Assembly (NCBI RefSeq): GCF_015595035.1 | Contig: NZ_JADNRN010000002.1 | Span: 636,647-700,646, forward strand | DNA length: 64,000 nt | DNA from: Marinibium conchae | GTDB lineage: Bacteria; Pseudomonadota; Gammaproteobacteria; Enterobacterales; Alteromonadaceae | Direction of reading: 5' to 3' | Shown: positions 18,709 through 27,923 of the stretch, one piece after another | How the letters are laid out: each line of letters begins with the position of its first letter | Numbering within the stretch: position 1 is the first letter of the stretch | Translations under genes and position numbers: made by a program | Notes under the pieces: generated by a model | The model's database searches: none | What the model saw: only the letters and a program-made list of their open reading frames with translations | What the model was told of the DNA's origin: nothing

Positions 18709-19647
18709 TTGAATTTATCGGTGTTCTTCAAAACTAAGTACAACTATTATCGACCGCTTGTACTTAATATCGGCAAAGCCTTTCTCGATCATATGCGTTC
18801 AGAACGTATCACTGTTTCTGCTGGGCATTTAGCTTATGTTTCTTTATTGTCGCTAGTGCCAGTGATTGTTGTCTTTTTTATGATAATGTCTGCATTCCCT
18901 GCCTTTGAGGGAGTGAGAGAACAAATAGAAAACTTTATTTTTACCAACTTCGTGCCAACTGCCGGTGACGTCCTACAAGACTATATGGGCGATTTTGTCG
19001 CGAACGCGTCAAGCATGAGTGCGGTGAGTGTCGTTTCTTTATTAGTAGTCGCCTTACTGTTAATTTCAAACATTGATAAAACCTTCAATCATATTTGGCG
19101 CACACAAGTTCAACGCCCGATAATTTTTACCTTTGCTATTTATTGGATGATCATCACGCTTGGTCCCTTACTCATCGGCTTGAGTATTGTTGTAAGCTCA
19201 TATTTAGCAGGTCTAGCTGCATTTGCAGAGGAATACACGCCTGGCCTGGGCACATTTTTTCTAAAAATGGTACCAAGTTTAGCTGCCATCGGTGCATTTT
19301 TAATTCTTTATATGATTGTACCCAATCGGCCTGTGAGAGCGAAATACGCGCTTTGCGGAGCAGTTCTGGCTACTATTCTGTTTGAGTTTACCAAGAAAGC
19401 TTTCGCGCTTTACATTACCAGTTTCCCATCTTATCAACTTATATATGGTGCGTTGGCAGTAGTGCCTATCCTGTTCGTCTGGGTTTATTTAAGTTGGATT
19501 GTGGTGTTACTTGGCGCAGTCTTTACATACAGCATTACCGTAACTTGTGACGCTCGGGACGAGCATGTCGAGGAGCAAAAAGATAAAAAGGCGAAAAACA
19601 AAAAGCTTATTGAAGACAAAAGTGAACCCGCTAGTTCTCTTCAATAA
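18709..19647 (+). CDS. YihY/virulence factor BrkB family membrane protein
   Basis: 312-aa inner-membrane protein with six hydrophobic segments, family YihY/BrkB (once called ribonuclease BN by mistake). Family motifs are AGHLAYVSLLSLVPV near residue 38 and IYGALAVVPILFVWVYLSW near residue 245. The C-terminus is lysine-rich and cytoplasmic. The start is a TTG preceded by GGAG nine bases away; no closer ATG fits. The last 15 codons overlap a perfect 12-bp inverted repeat that probably ends the opposite halogenase operon. Confidence 0.86.
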   Translation: MNLSVFFKTKYNYYRPLVLNIGKAFLDHMRSERITVSAGHLAYVSLLSLVPVIVVFFMIMSAFPAFEGVREQIENFIFTNFVPTAGDVLQDYMGDFVANASSMSAVSVVSLLVVALLLISNIDKTFNHIWRTQVQRPIIFTFAIYWMIITLGPLLIGLSIVVSSYLAGLAAFAEEYTPGLGTFFLKMVPSLAAIGAFLILYMIVPNRPVRAKYALCGAVLATILFEFTKKAFALYITSFPSYQLIYGALAVVPILFVWVYLSWIVVLLGAVFTYSITVTCDARDEHVEEQKDKKAKNKKLIEDKSEPASSLQ

Positions 19648-19649
19648 GC
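19594..19649 (-). terminator. Terminator of the halogenase operon inside the 3' end of yihY
   Basis: Perfect 12-bp inverted repeat (19605-19616 with 19638-19649, arms GCTTATTGAAGA and TCTTCAATAAGC). On the minus strand it is followed at once by TTTTTGTTTTT (19604-19594). It begins 18 bases after the halogenase stop at 19668, ideal for terminating that operon, yet almost all of it is coding sequence of the opposite gene. On the plus strand no T-run follows. Confidence 0.75.
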
Positions 19650-19667
19650 CTTGTTAAAAAGCCTAAA

Positions 19668-21182
19668 TTACATTGTCGCAGCACAATATTTTTGTATGAA
19701 TTCATCTTGGCTGCCGAGCGTATCAACCGACTTATCAATAACGGATTGAATATGTGCTAATCTTCGCGACACCTCTTCTTCTGGTAAATTATCGACGATA
19801 GGGTGATACCCATCTGGACGCAAACCCTGACCATGCATTACAGCCAACCACGATGTCTCATCAAATAGTTCATTCTCGTAACGGAAAATACGACCGTTCG
19901 ACTTATACAGTGCCATTTTATCTTGAAGGCTTTTTGGTACATCCATGTTTTTACAATATTCCCAAAAAGGCGTGTCGTCACGCTCTGTCAGTTTGTAATG
20001 CAAGATAATGAAATCTCGTATCTGTTCCATTTCAAGTTTAGATTGATCATTGAAGTGATCAATATCAATTTGGTTGAAGCCTTGGTGTGGGAAAAAGCCC
20101 ATTAAGCGTGAAATGGCTGTCTGGATAAGATGCAGGCCTGTGCTCTCAAGTGGTTCGATAAAGCCCGCAGACAAGCCTATTGCGATCACGTTCTTATTCC
20201 ACATCTTTTTACGTCTGCCAGTTTGCCAGCGTAAAAAGTTAGGTTTAGTAATGGGTTCGTCTTCCATTTGAGCTGTCAATGTCGCCAGTGCTTCTTCATC
20301 ACTAACGTATTTGCTTGGATAGACGTAACCGTTTCCTATACGATGTTGCAAGGGGATACGCCATGTCCAGCCAGCATCTTGCGCCGTTGATTTAGTGTAA
20401 GGTTTCACCTCATCTTTTGGCTTACATTGCATAGCCACAGCTCTATCGCAGGGCAACCACTCGCTCCAATCCTCAAACCCTGTCTTCAAGGTTTCTTCTA
20501 TAAGCAAGCCCTTAAAGCCAGAACAATCAATAAATAGATCAGCTTCTACACGCTGGCCATCTTCTAGTAACAGAGAATCTATAAAGCCATTACTACTTCG
20601 TGTGAAAACATCCTTAACTTTGCCTTCTATTCTAGTCACACCGCGCTGTTCCGCGTATCTGCGAAGGTATTCAGCATACTTAGTCGCATCAAAATGAAAG
20701 GCGTAGGCTATGTTGGACAAAGGGGAGTTTTTAATGGGCTGTGAGCGCCCAAACTTTCCCTTATAGGCAGCATTGCATAACAAAGAGTAGGACGATAAGT
20801 CGGGCGCTTTGTCTTGCAAGTACATTTTCAACCAATAATGGTGAAATTGAATGGCATCCATATTTCTGCCATAAGTACCAAACGGATGCATGTAGGCGTG
20901 TCCTTTCTGCTTCCAGTTTGCGAACTCAATACCGAGTTTAAAGGTGCCGCTGGTGAACTTTACAAATTCATTTTCATCAATACCCAACAGCGAATTAAAC
21001 AAGGATATTTGAGGAATAGTAGCTTCGCCAACCGAGACCGTACCAACCGACTCAGACTCTATTAGAGTGATTGCAACATTCTCTTTATTGAATACTTTAG
21101 AAAGCGCCGCTGCAGTCATCCAGCCAGCAGAGCCACCGCCCAAAATGGCGACTTTATTGATGTTGTTCTGTTGTAAGGTCAT
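19668..21182 (-). CDS. Flavin-dependent tryptophan halogenase family protein (second)
   Basis: 504-aa FADH2-dependent halogenase. It has the FAD motif GGGSAGWMTAAAL (16-27), the conserved lysine in GTFKLGIEF (Lys82, equivalent to the hypohalous-acid-guiding lysine of PrnA), the halogenase signature WTWRIP (272-277) that excludes monooxygenase chemistry, and FIEPLESTG with the active-site glutamate. Catalytic residues are therefore all in place. It overlaps the 548-aa gene by four bases (ATGA) and is last in the operon. No pathway for tryptophan-derived natural products is nearby, so the substrate is unknown; chloride versus bromide preference cannot be told. Confidence 0.9.
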   Translation of the reverse strand: MTLQQNNINKVAILGGGSAGWMTAAALSKVFNKENVAITLIESESVGTVSVGEATIPQISLFNSLLGIDENEFVKFTSGTFKLGIEFANWKQKGHAYMHPFGTYGRNMDAIQFHHYWLKMYLQDKAPDLSSYSLLCNAAYKGKFGRSQPIKNSPLSNIAYAFHFDATKYAEYLRRYAEQRGVTRIEGKVKDVFTRSSNGFIDSLLLEDGQRVEADLFIDCSGFKGLLIEETLKTGFEDWSEWLPCDRAVAMQCKPKDEVKPYTKSTAQDAGWTWRIPLQHRIGNGYVYPSKYVSDEEALATLTAQMEDEPITKPNFLRWQTGRRKKMWNKNVIAIGLSAGFIEPLESTGLHLIQTAISRLMGFFPHQGFNQIDIDHFNDQSKLEMEQIRDFIILHYKLTERDDTPFWEYCKNMDVPKSLQDKMALYKSNGRIFRYENELFDETSWLAVMHGQGLRPDGYHPIVDNLPEEEVSRRLAHIQSVIDKSVDTLGSQDEFIQKYCAATM

Positions 21183-22825
21183 ATCTGGTCCTGTTGTAGC
21201 ATAAGGTGCTGCTCAATATAGTTATCGATGCTTGGTTGCTTGTCTGCGGCTGCCGCAATTTGTGCTAGCAATTTTGTAATCAATATATGTAAGTTAGGAA
21301 TATTATTCACCATAGGATCATAACGTTTAGGCCACAAATCAAGAGCGATAAACAAATTGGTCCATGCATGTTGTGGAATGGTATCCTGCTCTGCCAAGTA
21401 ATAGGCACCTGTGTTGATAAAAAGAGCTAAGCGTTTGTTTTCAGCCTCACTTCTGGCACTAGCAGAAAACATATTTTGAAAGGATTGGTAGTGCGCTAGT
21501 TGCATATTGGACAAGCGATTAAAGCTGCGACTAATATGTTTATTTACATCACTGTTTTGTGAGTTAGGCCTAGCCTCTGTCTTATGCGGGAATAAGCTTA
21601 GCCACAGTTCCAGTAAGGTCAATAAAGGCGTGCGCTGGGCGCTTACCTTCGTTTCTTGTGCAAGCTCAGCTGGAAACGACCACTCTTTTCCTGCCCACAT
21701 TGAAAAATTTTCATTAATTTTGCGTGGCTGCTCAACGTGCTTGATGTCAACATGCAAAGCATTGGCAGGCATAGGGAAATTTAAGCTCTCTAATAAAGTC
21801 AAAATATTCGCCCGATGAAGGCTTATATCAGACTGCTGTGTAATTTCCGCATCGGCACTCGCATCGTAAATCGTTTTAATATAACAACACGAGGCGCTAC
21901 TTCTCAATAAGTACGAATAACCGTCGATTTGATAAACGCCTTGCAGTCGACTCATGTTGATTAACTGTTCATTGCCACAGCTATCACGCTCGATTTTGCA
22001 AGTTGCGCTGATATAGCTCAAGTGCGTTGCACTAACACTAGCACTAGCGCACTCGTTGTTCCTAGCTTGAGAATCAAAAGAGAACACAAAATCAAAACCG
22101 TTTTGCTTGGCAGTGTTGGTGCTGCTGTTAAGATTCGCTATATTTTCAGAGCGACTATCTTCAATAACACTAATGGTTGGAGTGCTAGATGTTGTATCCA
22201 AAGCCAGGGCTTGATTCAACCTTTCAATATAATTGAAAAGCCACTGCGTAAATAAAGCCGTGTCGCAAGTCATTGCATAGCAAATACTGGAGCGAATATC
22301 GCGTTCATTCGCAGTTGGATGTGTAAAACGTTGTTTATCACATAATAGGCCATTTAGTGAGTAGGAAAGCAGACTATGATCGAAGTTAGTACTTGCACCT
22401 TTATCTAGTTTAAGCTTTGCCAATATGTGATGAAAGGTAACCCCAGCTATTGGAATACCTAACTTAGCCCGACTATTAAAGCGCGTTTTAATTGTGCTTC
22501 CTGTGTCAGCCTCAGCTTGGCTTTGCCCGCTATAAACGAAGTCGCCAAGATGATATGAAGCGTCGCATTTTTCGATAAGTTCTTTTTCAATATTTATGGA
22601 TAATGTCGCTAAATCCGCACATGCTTTAAGTAACAAAAGCACATCGGATTCTATGAAACTAGCGCCATTGTTTGTCGCTTTATCGTCCCCAAGAGTTTGC
22701 ATCAGGCTAATACTCACTTTCAAGGGTGAGACATTGCGGAACAAGAACAAGGCACAGAGTGCTGCATCTTTTCGGCTTTGCTTGTTGTAAGTAACAGCAA
22801 TCTTTTGCAATAAAGAGTCTGCCAT
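21179..22825 (-). CDS. Unrecognised 548-aa protein between two halogenases
   Basis: I do not recognise a family for most of this protein. There is no signal peptide or membrane segment; it is helical and serine-rich with a low-complexity stretch near residues 215-240. The C-terminal 84 residues (465-548) resemble the C-terminal part of the flanking halogenases: the block LDLWPKRYDPMVN lines up with GQKYFPKSYDPRVN and GQGLRPDGYHPIVDN, preceded by an aligned W and followed by a similar helix. No FAD motif or WxWxIP is present, so it cannot be a halogenase itself. The start is two bases after the upstream halogenase stop and its stop overlaps the next start. Tight coupling suggests a partner protein, substrate-binding factor or diverged relative. 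Confidence 0.72.
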   Translation of the reverse strand: MADSLLQKIAVTYNKQSRKDAALCALFLFRNVSPLKVSISLMQTLGDDKATNNGASFIESDVLLLLKACADLATLSINIEKELIEKCDASYHLGDFVYSGQSQAEADTGSTIKTRFNSRAKLGIPIAGVTFHHILAKLKLDKGASTNFDHSLLSYSLNGLLCDKQRFTHPTANERDIRSSICYAMTCDTALFTQWLFNYIERLNQALALDTTSSTPTISVIEDSRSENIANLNSSTNTAKQNGFDFVFSFDSQARNNECASASVSATHLSYISATCKIERDSCGNEQLINMSRLQGVYQIDGYSYLLRSSASCCYIKTIYDASADAEITQQSDISLHRANILTLLESLNFPMPANALHVDIKHVEQPRKINENFSMWAGKEWSFPAELAQETKVSAQRTPLLTLLELWLSLFPHKTEARPNSQNSDVNKHISRSFNRLSNMQLAHYQSFQNMFSASARSEAENKRLALFINTGAYYLAEQDTIPQHAWTNLFIALDLWPKRYDPMVNNIPNLHILITKLLAQIAAAADKQPSIDNYIEQHLMLQQDQI

Positions 22826-22827
22826 AG

Positions 22828-24396
22828 TTAACGCCTTTGCCCATAGAGCGAGTGTGCCGACGACTCTGCTCGTTTGCTCGGAATAGAGATTGCTTTCAAG
22901 GCATCTGCATGACTAGGCATAAGCGCAGTATAGCTGGCTACTTCACTGCGTATAGCCGACATCATATTATGAACGTAATCTTCATCCACTGCGTTGACTC
23001 TTGGATCGTAGCTCTTTGGAAAGTATTTTTGCCCCATATACACCGCGACCCAGCTTGGTTCCAAAAATAAACCATGCTCGTATGATTCGATATAAGCTGA
23101 TTCTCGGAATAGCCCCATTTTTTCTTCAAGACTGTGTGGTATCGACATGTTTTTAACGTAGCGCCAAAATTCGCTATCCTCTCGATGTGTGGCGTGGTAG
23201 TGCAAGATCAAAAAGTCTCTGATCCGTTCCATTTCATTATCGAAAGTTCGATTAAACTCATCCCTATTCGCTGTCATCTCGTCATCGCTAGGAATAAGTT
23301 CTACAAGCTTCATGATGTTTGCTTGTATTAAGAAGATGCTGGTTGACTCCAAGGGCTCCAAAAATCCACTAGACAGTCCAATTGAAATACAATTGTGAGA
23401 CCACGCTTTTTTACGTTTGCCAGCAACAAAGCGTAAATGATTTGGTTCGGTCATTGCCTTGCCAGTAAGATTTTGCTGAAGAGTATCCAAGGCCACTTGC
23501 TGGCTCATAAAACTGTCGCAATAAACATGGCCATTGCCCAAACGATGCTGCAAGGGAATACGCCACTGCCAACCTGCATCGCGCGCGATTGCCTTTGTGT
23601 AAGGAAGTGGGGGAGTGTTTTGTTCACAAGCAATGGCAACGGCTCTATTGCATGGCAACCACTTTGACCAGTCTTCGTAACCCGCCTTTAATACTTGTTC
23701 TATCAAGCGCCCTCTGAAGCCTGAGCAGTCAATAAATATATCGCCCTCGATGCGTTGACCTTTGTCGGTCACCAGAGTGTGTATGTTACCGTCACTGCTT
23801 CGTTGTATGACATCGACTATTTTGCCTTCAATTCGAGTTACCCCCAGATTTTCAGAAAAGCGACGTAAATACTTAGCATAGCGGCCAGCATCAATATGAT
23901 AGGCGTAAGAAAACGTTGAGCTTACATGATTATAGTCTTGGCTCGGGAAAGCAAATTTTTCGGCCAAACTTGCAACAACTGGAAGTGAATAATCATCTAT
24001 GCAATGAGCGTTTCCACTAAGGTGTTGTTTAAGCCAAAAGTGGTGAAAATTAATGCCATTAATTTTATGCCCATAGTCGCCAAAAGGGTGAATGTAAGAC
24101 TGTCCAAGATCGCCCCAATTTGAAAATTCGATACCCACTTTGTAGGTTGCACTGGTTTCACGCATGAATTCTTGTTCATTGATGCCTAAACGTTGGTTAA
24201 AAGCTCTTAGATGAGGAAGCGTAGCCTCACCAACACCTACCGTGCCGATAGCTTCTGATTCAATGAGGGTAATGGAGTAGCTTTTAGAGAGTAACTTGGA
24301 AAGTGCGGCGGCAGTCATCCACCCGGCGCTTCCGCCCCCTAGAATAACGATATGATTGCTATCTTTTTTGTGATTTTCGAACACGTTTACGCTCAA
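22828..24396 (-). CDS. Flavin-dependent tryptophan halogenase family protein (first)
   Basis: 522-aa paralogue of the halogenase at 19668-21182, sharing its motifs: GGGSAGWMTAAAL (20-32), Lys86 in ATYKVGIEF, WQWRIP (276-281) and FLEPLESTS. It is the first gene of the three-gene operon and lies 116 bases downstream of a large TonB-dependent receptor on the same strand, with a hairpin between them. Halogenases of this group next to TonB receptors are recurrent in Alteromonadales, Xanthomonadales and Caulobacterales, with few known substrates. Co-occurrence of two intact copies argues for different substrates or positions, not redundancy. Confidence 0.9.
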   Translation of the reverse strand: MSVNVFENHKKDSNHIVILGGGSAGWMTAAALSKLLSKSYSITLIESEAIGTVGVGEATLPHLRAFNQRLGINEQEFMRETSATYKVGIEFSNWGDLGQSYIHPFGDYGHKINGINFHHFWLKQHLSGNAHCIDDYSLPVVASLAEKFAFPSQDYNHVSSTFSYAYHIDAGRYAKYLRRFSENLGVTRIEGKIVDVIQRSSDGNIHTLVTDKGQRIEGDIFIDCSGFRGRLIEQVLKAGYEDWSKWLPCNRAVAIACEQNTPPLPYTKAIARDAGWQWRIPLQHRLGNGHVYCDSFMSQQVALDTLQQNLTGKAMTEPNHLRFVAGKRKKAWSHNCISIGLSSGFLEPLESTSIFLIQANIMKLVELIPSDDEMTANRDEFNRTFDNEMERIRDFLILHYHATHREDSEFWRYVKNMSIPHSLEEKMGLFRESAYIESYEHGLFLEPSWVAVYMGQKYFPKSYDPRVNAVDEDYVHNMMSAIRSEVASYTALMPSHADALKAISIPSKRAESSAHSLYGQRR

Positions 24397-24437
24397 AATA
24401 ATGTCTGAGTTCTCTTTATATCAGACTACAACTATTT

Positions 24438-24473
24438 AAAAAAGTGATTGCCGGCTCGGGGTAGAGCCGGCAA
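24438..24473 (-). terminator. Hairpin between TonB receptor and halogenase operon
   Basis: A 10-bp stem (TTGCCGGCTC and its complement, 24448-24457 with 24464-24473) with a six-base loop. On the minus strand it is followed after four bases by TTTTTT (24443-24438). It follows the receptor stop (24513) by 39 bases and precedes the halogenase ATG by about 40. It can act as a terminator or as a partial attenuator giving more receptor than halogenase. Confidence 0.75.
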
Positions 24474-24512
24474 AAACTAAGATAGAAGCAAGTTCTATCA
24501 GGGACACAACTT

Positions 24513-27500
24513 TTAGAAATTACCTCTTACGATGAAGCTGTAACGACTATCGTTAACAAACACGCCTCGAGTACGCAGATCGCCCTCTTGGTTTATTTGC
24601 ATACGCGTTACGCTTTCTGTATCGGTAATATTGGTCGCTTGAATACCTACTTGGAAGCTGTCATTCACTTCATAGAATACAGAAGCATCTAGGAAGCCTG
24701 CACCTTCACTGTATATCGGAAGCGAAGTAATAACATCTTGAGTAGTCAGCAAGTAGTCTGAACGCCAGTTATATGCCAAACGCGCATTTACGCCATATTT
24801 TTCATAGAAAACAACTGCGTTCATGTTGTGTTGAGACAAACCTTCAAGCGGCAAATTATCAAACTGAGGTAAGGTTCTGTTAGAGCCCCCTGGGTTATCC
24901 GGAGATAAATTGGAGTTCTGAGAACCTTCGTCGTCTACGTAGGTATAGTTAAACTGTGTACCAAGTCCGTCAAAGCCCTCTGGTAGGAAGTCAAAGAATT
25001 GCTGATAGGCAATTTCAAAACCTTGTATCTTACCTTCGTCACCATTACTAGGCCCACGCACCTGAACTATCTGAGTTGCGCCATTATTGGTAAATTCACG
25101 CTCACTTACACCGTTGATGAAGTAATTTTCAATATCTTTGTAGAACAATGATGCGGTGAGTGAACTCGCTTCTGCAAAATACCATTCGAAGGTCAAATCG
25201 AAGTTATATGATTCCATTGGCTTTAAGAATGGATTCCCTGAGTTTGCGGTGTAGCGGTCAAATTCAGCAGATACAACTCGTGGCTGACCATTTACTATGT
25301 CGTTCGGATCAACGACTTGCGTTAGATCTTCAGCGTTAATCTGTACAAAGTTACGTAGCAAACCAAGTTGCGGTAATGCGATTGACTCTGAAAAACCGAA
25401 ACGGACTAAAAACTCTTCGTTAACGTTTAACTTAACGTTGAAACTTGGCAATACGTTAGTGTATTCAGATGAAGCGACTTGCTCAGTTGAACCCGCATCA
25501 CCGAATGCAGCCTGATCCGCTGGTAGCACATTGAATGGTGAGGTTGCATCATCTGGCACGTTATCAGGGAAGGAAACAAAACCAGCGGTATCGTTTTCTA
25601 TCTTCACGTAACGCAAACCGAAGTTACCCTGATAATCCATATCGCCTACTTCGCCATCGAAGTTTGCTTTGAAGTACAATGCAGTACTTTGCTCTTCTGT
25701 TTCATTGATTTCGTTTGGCGTAAAGTCTCCGATTGCACCATCTCTTGCTGCAAGTGGGCTCCAGCCATCAGCATGTGCCACTGCTGCCAGGGCACTAGTT
25801 GCGCCACGGTAGTTAACAGCTAAGTCCATTGCAGGGAAAAGCAGACTATTACCACCTTCGATGTCAAGAATGCCACCTTTACCAAAGTTGTCGAAACTAA
25901 TTTCTTCATAAGCTAGATCAGCGACTTCTGGATCGTCAAACCAACCGATACCGCCGGCAGCCCAAGCTTCAGTAAGGTTACCCCAGTTATAGGTAGATTC
26001 GCGCGTGGTTTGATCTCTATCAGCATAACGAACACCGGCACTGATTGAAGTAAACAAGCCACTTTCTAAAATATATTTAGCATCGAAACGATATGAGCTC
26101 TGTTCGCCTTCGTTATCTGATACATGATCCATCGCGGAACGCCAAAAGGTCCAACTTGGGTTCGTAAAGTGGTTGTTTTGAGGCCCTGGGTTGTCAGCCG
26201 AATAACCTGGATTAAACAGAGATACTCTTGGTACACTGCCTTGTGTTAAGTCAAGACCAACAGTGGCTCTGCTTGCGCCTTGGAGTTGAAAATCTTGGAT
26301 TTGATTGTCGGACTCTATATGCTGAATATCGAAGTTGAAGGCCCACGAATCATTAGGATTATATTGAACGTTTAAGCTTAAGTCTTGTACTTCTGAGTCG
26401 TCTAAGCGAGCACGAGCACCCATTGCGTGCTGAGCACCAAACACGCCACCTGGGAGTCTTTCTGGTTCATCATTGCCGCGCCAACCTGCAGTTGAGCTAA
26501 TAACACCTTGCTGGAAATAGCCTTCGTCATCAAACTCGTAGCTTGTGCCTTCAGCAGGAACAAGATCCCTGAAGTTGTCATCAGCTAGTTCGATAAAGTT
26601 TTCGGTCCAAGACAAGCTCGAATCTGAACGTATAAATTCTGCAGTAACATTTAATGTATCTTCAGGGTTTTCCCATTGAACAACAGCTGCAAAGCCGCGA
26701 CGTTGACGATCATCTTCCTTGCGAGCAAGGCGCACTGAGCGTGGAACGAAAACTGTTTGCCCGTCGTATTGCGCATTTTGCTCTTCAAACTGACCAACCT
26801 GAGTTGCGTCTGAGCGTGCTTTGAGTTCAGAAGCAGAAGCATTCAACAACAATCCAAATTTACCTGCATCGGTTTCGTATACATCACTGTATAAGAAAGA
26901 AAAGCTCGGCGTCATTTTTTCAACGAAATCGGCATAAGTCGCGTCGACAGAAAACGCTAAAATACGCTTGCCAGAATCGAAAGGTTTTTTGGTGTTCAGG
27001 TTTACTGAACCGGCAATGCCACCCTCAATCATGTCTGCGGTTTGGTTTTTAAATACTTCTACAGAACCAATAAGTTCTGGCGGAACATCTTCGAAACTAA
27101 GACCACGACCAGAGTTTGCGCTGAAAGTATCACGACCGTTGAATTCGCTTCTAACCTGAGTCAAACCACGAACAACAAGCCCAGAGCCCTCGGTACCGAA
27201 ATGGTCAGGGTCGTTTGGCGCAGCGAATCGACCGATAGCCACACCAGGTACTCTTGAAATAGCTTCAAGTACACTTCTGTCTGGTAATACGCCGATATCC
27301 GATGCTGACAGAGCGTCAAGAAGTGTTTCGCCTTCTCTTCGCATGTCTTGCGCTTTGATTAAGTCTCCACGTACGCCTCGTACATCGATGACTTCAACCA
27401 CTTCTTCATCTTCGTCGGTTGCTACTTCTTGCGCATATACCTGCGCAGAAGTTACGCCAATAACTGCAGATGCAAGCAATGAATACTTAAATAGTGTATT

Positions 27501-27536
27501 CAAACCTTTTGCGTTTCTTTTATTGTATTTTGACAT
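24513..27536 (-). CDS. TonB-dependent outer-membrane receptor, glycan-type
   Basis: 1007-aa receptor of the large TonB-dependent class found in marine and plant-associated bacteria. It has a signal peptide ending near residue 35 (SAQVYAQ), a short acidic region with a TonB-box-like EVIDVRG, a plug domain (PDRSVLEAISRVPGVAIGRF, then RGLTQVRSEFNGRD), a long 22-strand-type barrel, and the C-terminal aromatic SFIVRGNF. It lies between the halogenase operon (same strand) and the divergent cellobiose operon, with LacI-type operators in the shared upstream region. Cello-oligosaccharides or a plant aromatic are possible ligands by context only. Confidence 0.9.
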   Translation of the reverse strand: MSKYNKRNAKGLNTLFKYSLLASAVIGVTSAQVYAQEVATDEDEEVVEVIDVRGVRGDLIKAQDMRREGETLLDALSASDIGVLPDRSVLEAISRVPGVAIGRFAAPNDPDHFGTEGSGLVVRGLTQVRSEFNGRDTFSANSGRGLSFEDVPPELIGSVEVFKNQTADMIEGGIAGSVNLNTKKPFDSGKRILAFSVDATYADFVEKMTPSFSFLYSDVYETDAGKFGLLLNASASELKARSDATQVGQFEEQNAQYDGQTVFVPRSVRLARKEDDRQRRGFAAVVQWENPEDTLNVTAEFIRSDSSLSWTENFIELADDNFRDLVPAEGTSYEFDDEGYFQQGVISSTAGWRGNDEPERLPGGVFGAQHAMGARARLDDSEVQDLSLNVQYNPNDSWAFNFDIQHIESDNQIQDFQLQGASRATVGLDLTQGSVPRVSLFNPGYSADNPGPQNNHFTNPSWTFWRSAMDHVSDNEGEQSSYRFDAKYILESGLFTSISAGVRYADRDQTTRESTYNWGNLTEAWAAGGIGWFDDPEVADLAYEEISFDNFGKGGILDIEGGNSLLFPAMDLAVNYRGATSALAAVAHADGWSPLAARDGAIGDFTPNEINETEEQSTALYFKANFDGEVGDMDYQGNFGLRYVKIENDTAGFVSFPDNVPDDATSPFNVLPADQAAFGDAGSTEQVASSEYTNVLPSFNVKLNVNEEFLVRFGFSESIALPQLGLLRNFVQINAEDLTQVVDPNDIVNGQPRVVSAEFDRYTANSGNPFLKPMESYNFDLTFEWYFAEASSLTASLFYKDIENYFINGVSEREFTNNGATQIVQVRGPSNGDEGKIQGFEIAYQQFFDFLPEGFDGLGTQFNYTYVDDEGSQNSNLSPDNPGGSNRTLPQFDNLPLEGLSQHNMNAVVFYEKYGVNARLAYNWRSDYLLTTQDVITSLPIYSEGAGFLDASVFYEVNDSFQVGIQATNITDTESVTRMQINQEGDLRTRGVFVNDSRYSFIVRGNF

Positions 27537-27718
27537 CAGTCTTATCCTAGTGTGTGCCTAACTGCTACTTTTTATGTAATCGTTTTCATTGCTGTGCAAA
27601 AAAAACGCTCACAAATTGATGAAATGCTTAAAAATCGTACAAAAACGTCGAAAACATCTAAACATATTGCCAACATAATAATGATTTCACCAATTGTCAA
27701 TACTTTGTTAATTTATTG

Positions 27719-27732
27719 TGTAAGCGCTTTCT
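27719..27732. promoter_or_regulatory. LacI-type operator-like site (receptor side)
   Basis: TGTAAGCGCTTTCT fits the general LacI/GalR-family pattern TGNAANCGNTTNCA, with a mismatch in the last two positions. It lies about 180 bases upstream of the TonB receptor ATG. Confidence 0.5.
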
Positions 27733-27885
27733 TGTTGAGTTTTTAGTTTGGTAATTATGAAATTGTATTTTTAGGATGCTCTTGTAGGCCAATAAAAACA
27801 GGCTTCTACACAGTTGATTCACAGCTAAGTAGTTGAATTTGGTAAAAGTAATTTACTCAGAAAATTGGCTCTCCAGCCGTTTTTA

Positions 27886-27899
27886 GGTAAACGATTTGT
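27886..27899. promoter_or_regulatory. LacI-type operator half-site
   Basis: GGTAAACGATTTGT shares the 10-base core GTAAACGATT with the full palindrome 24 bases downstream but has a poor right arm; possibly an auxiliary site. Confidence 0.4.
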
Positions 27900-27909
27900 T
27901 ATATTAAAT

Positions 27910-27923
27910 TGTAAACGATTACA
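27910..27923. promoter_or_regulatory. LacI-type operator palindrome
   Basis: TGTAAACGATTACA has perfect 5-bp arms (TGTAA/TTACA) around a central CG, exactly the pattern TGNAANCGNTTNCA of LacI-family repressors. It is midway between the divergent receptor and symporter genes. The LacI gene at 33520-34536 is the obvious candidate to bind it. Confidence 0.7.

Noticed and set aside
22022-22255. Plus-strand ORFs opposite the 548-aa protein
   Set aside because: They have no recognisable motif, lie inside a tightly coupled minus-strand operon, and look like out-of-frame shadows.
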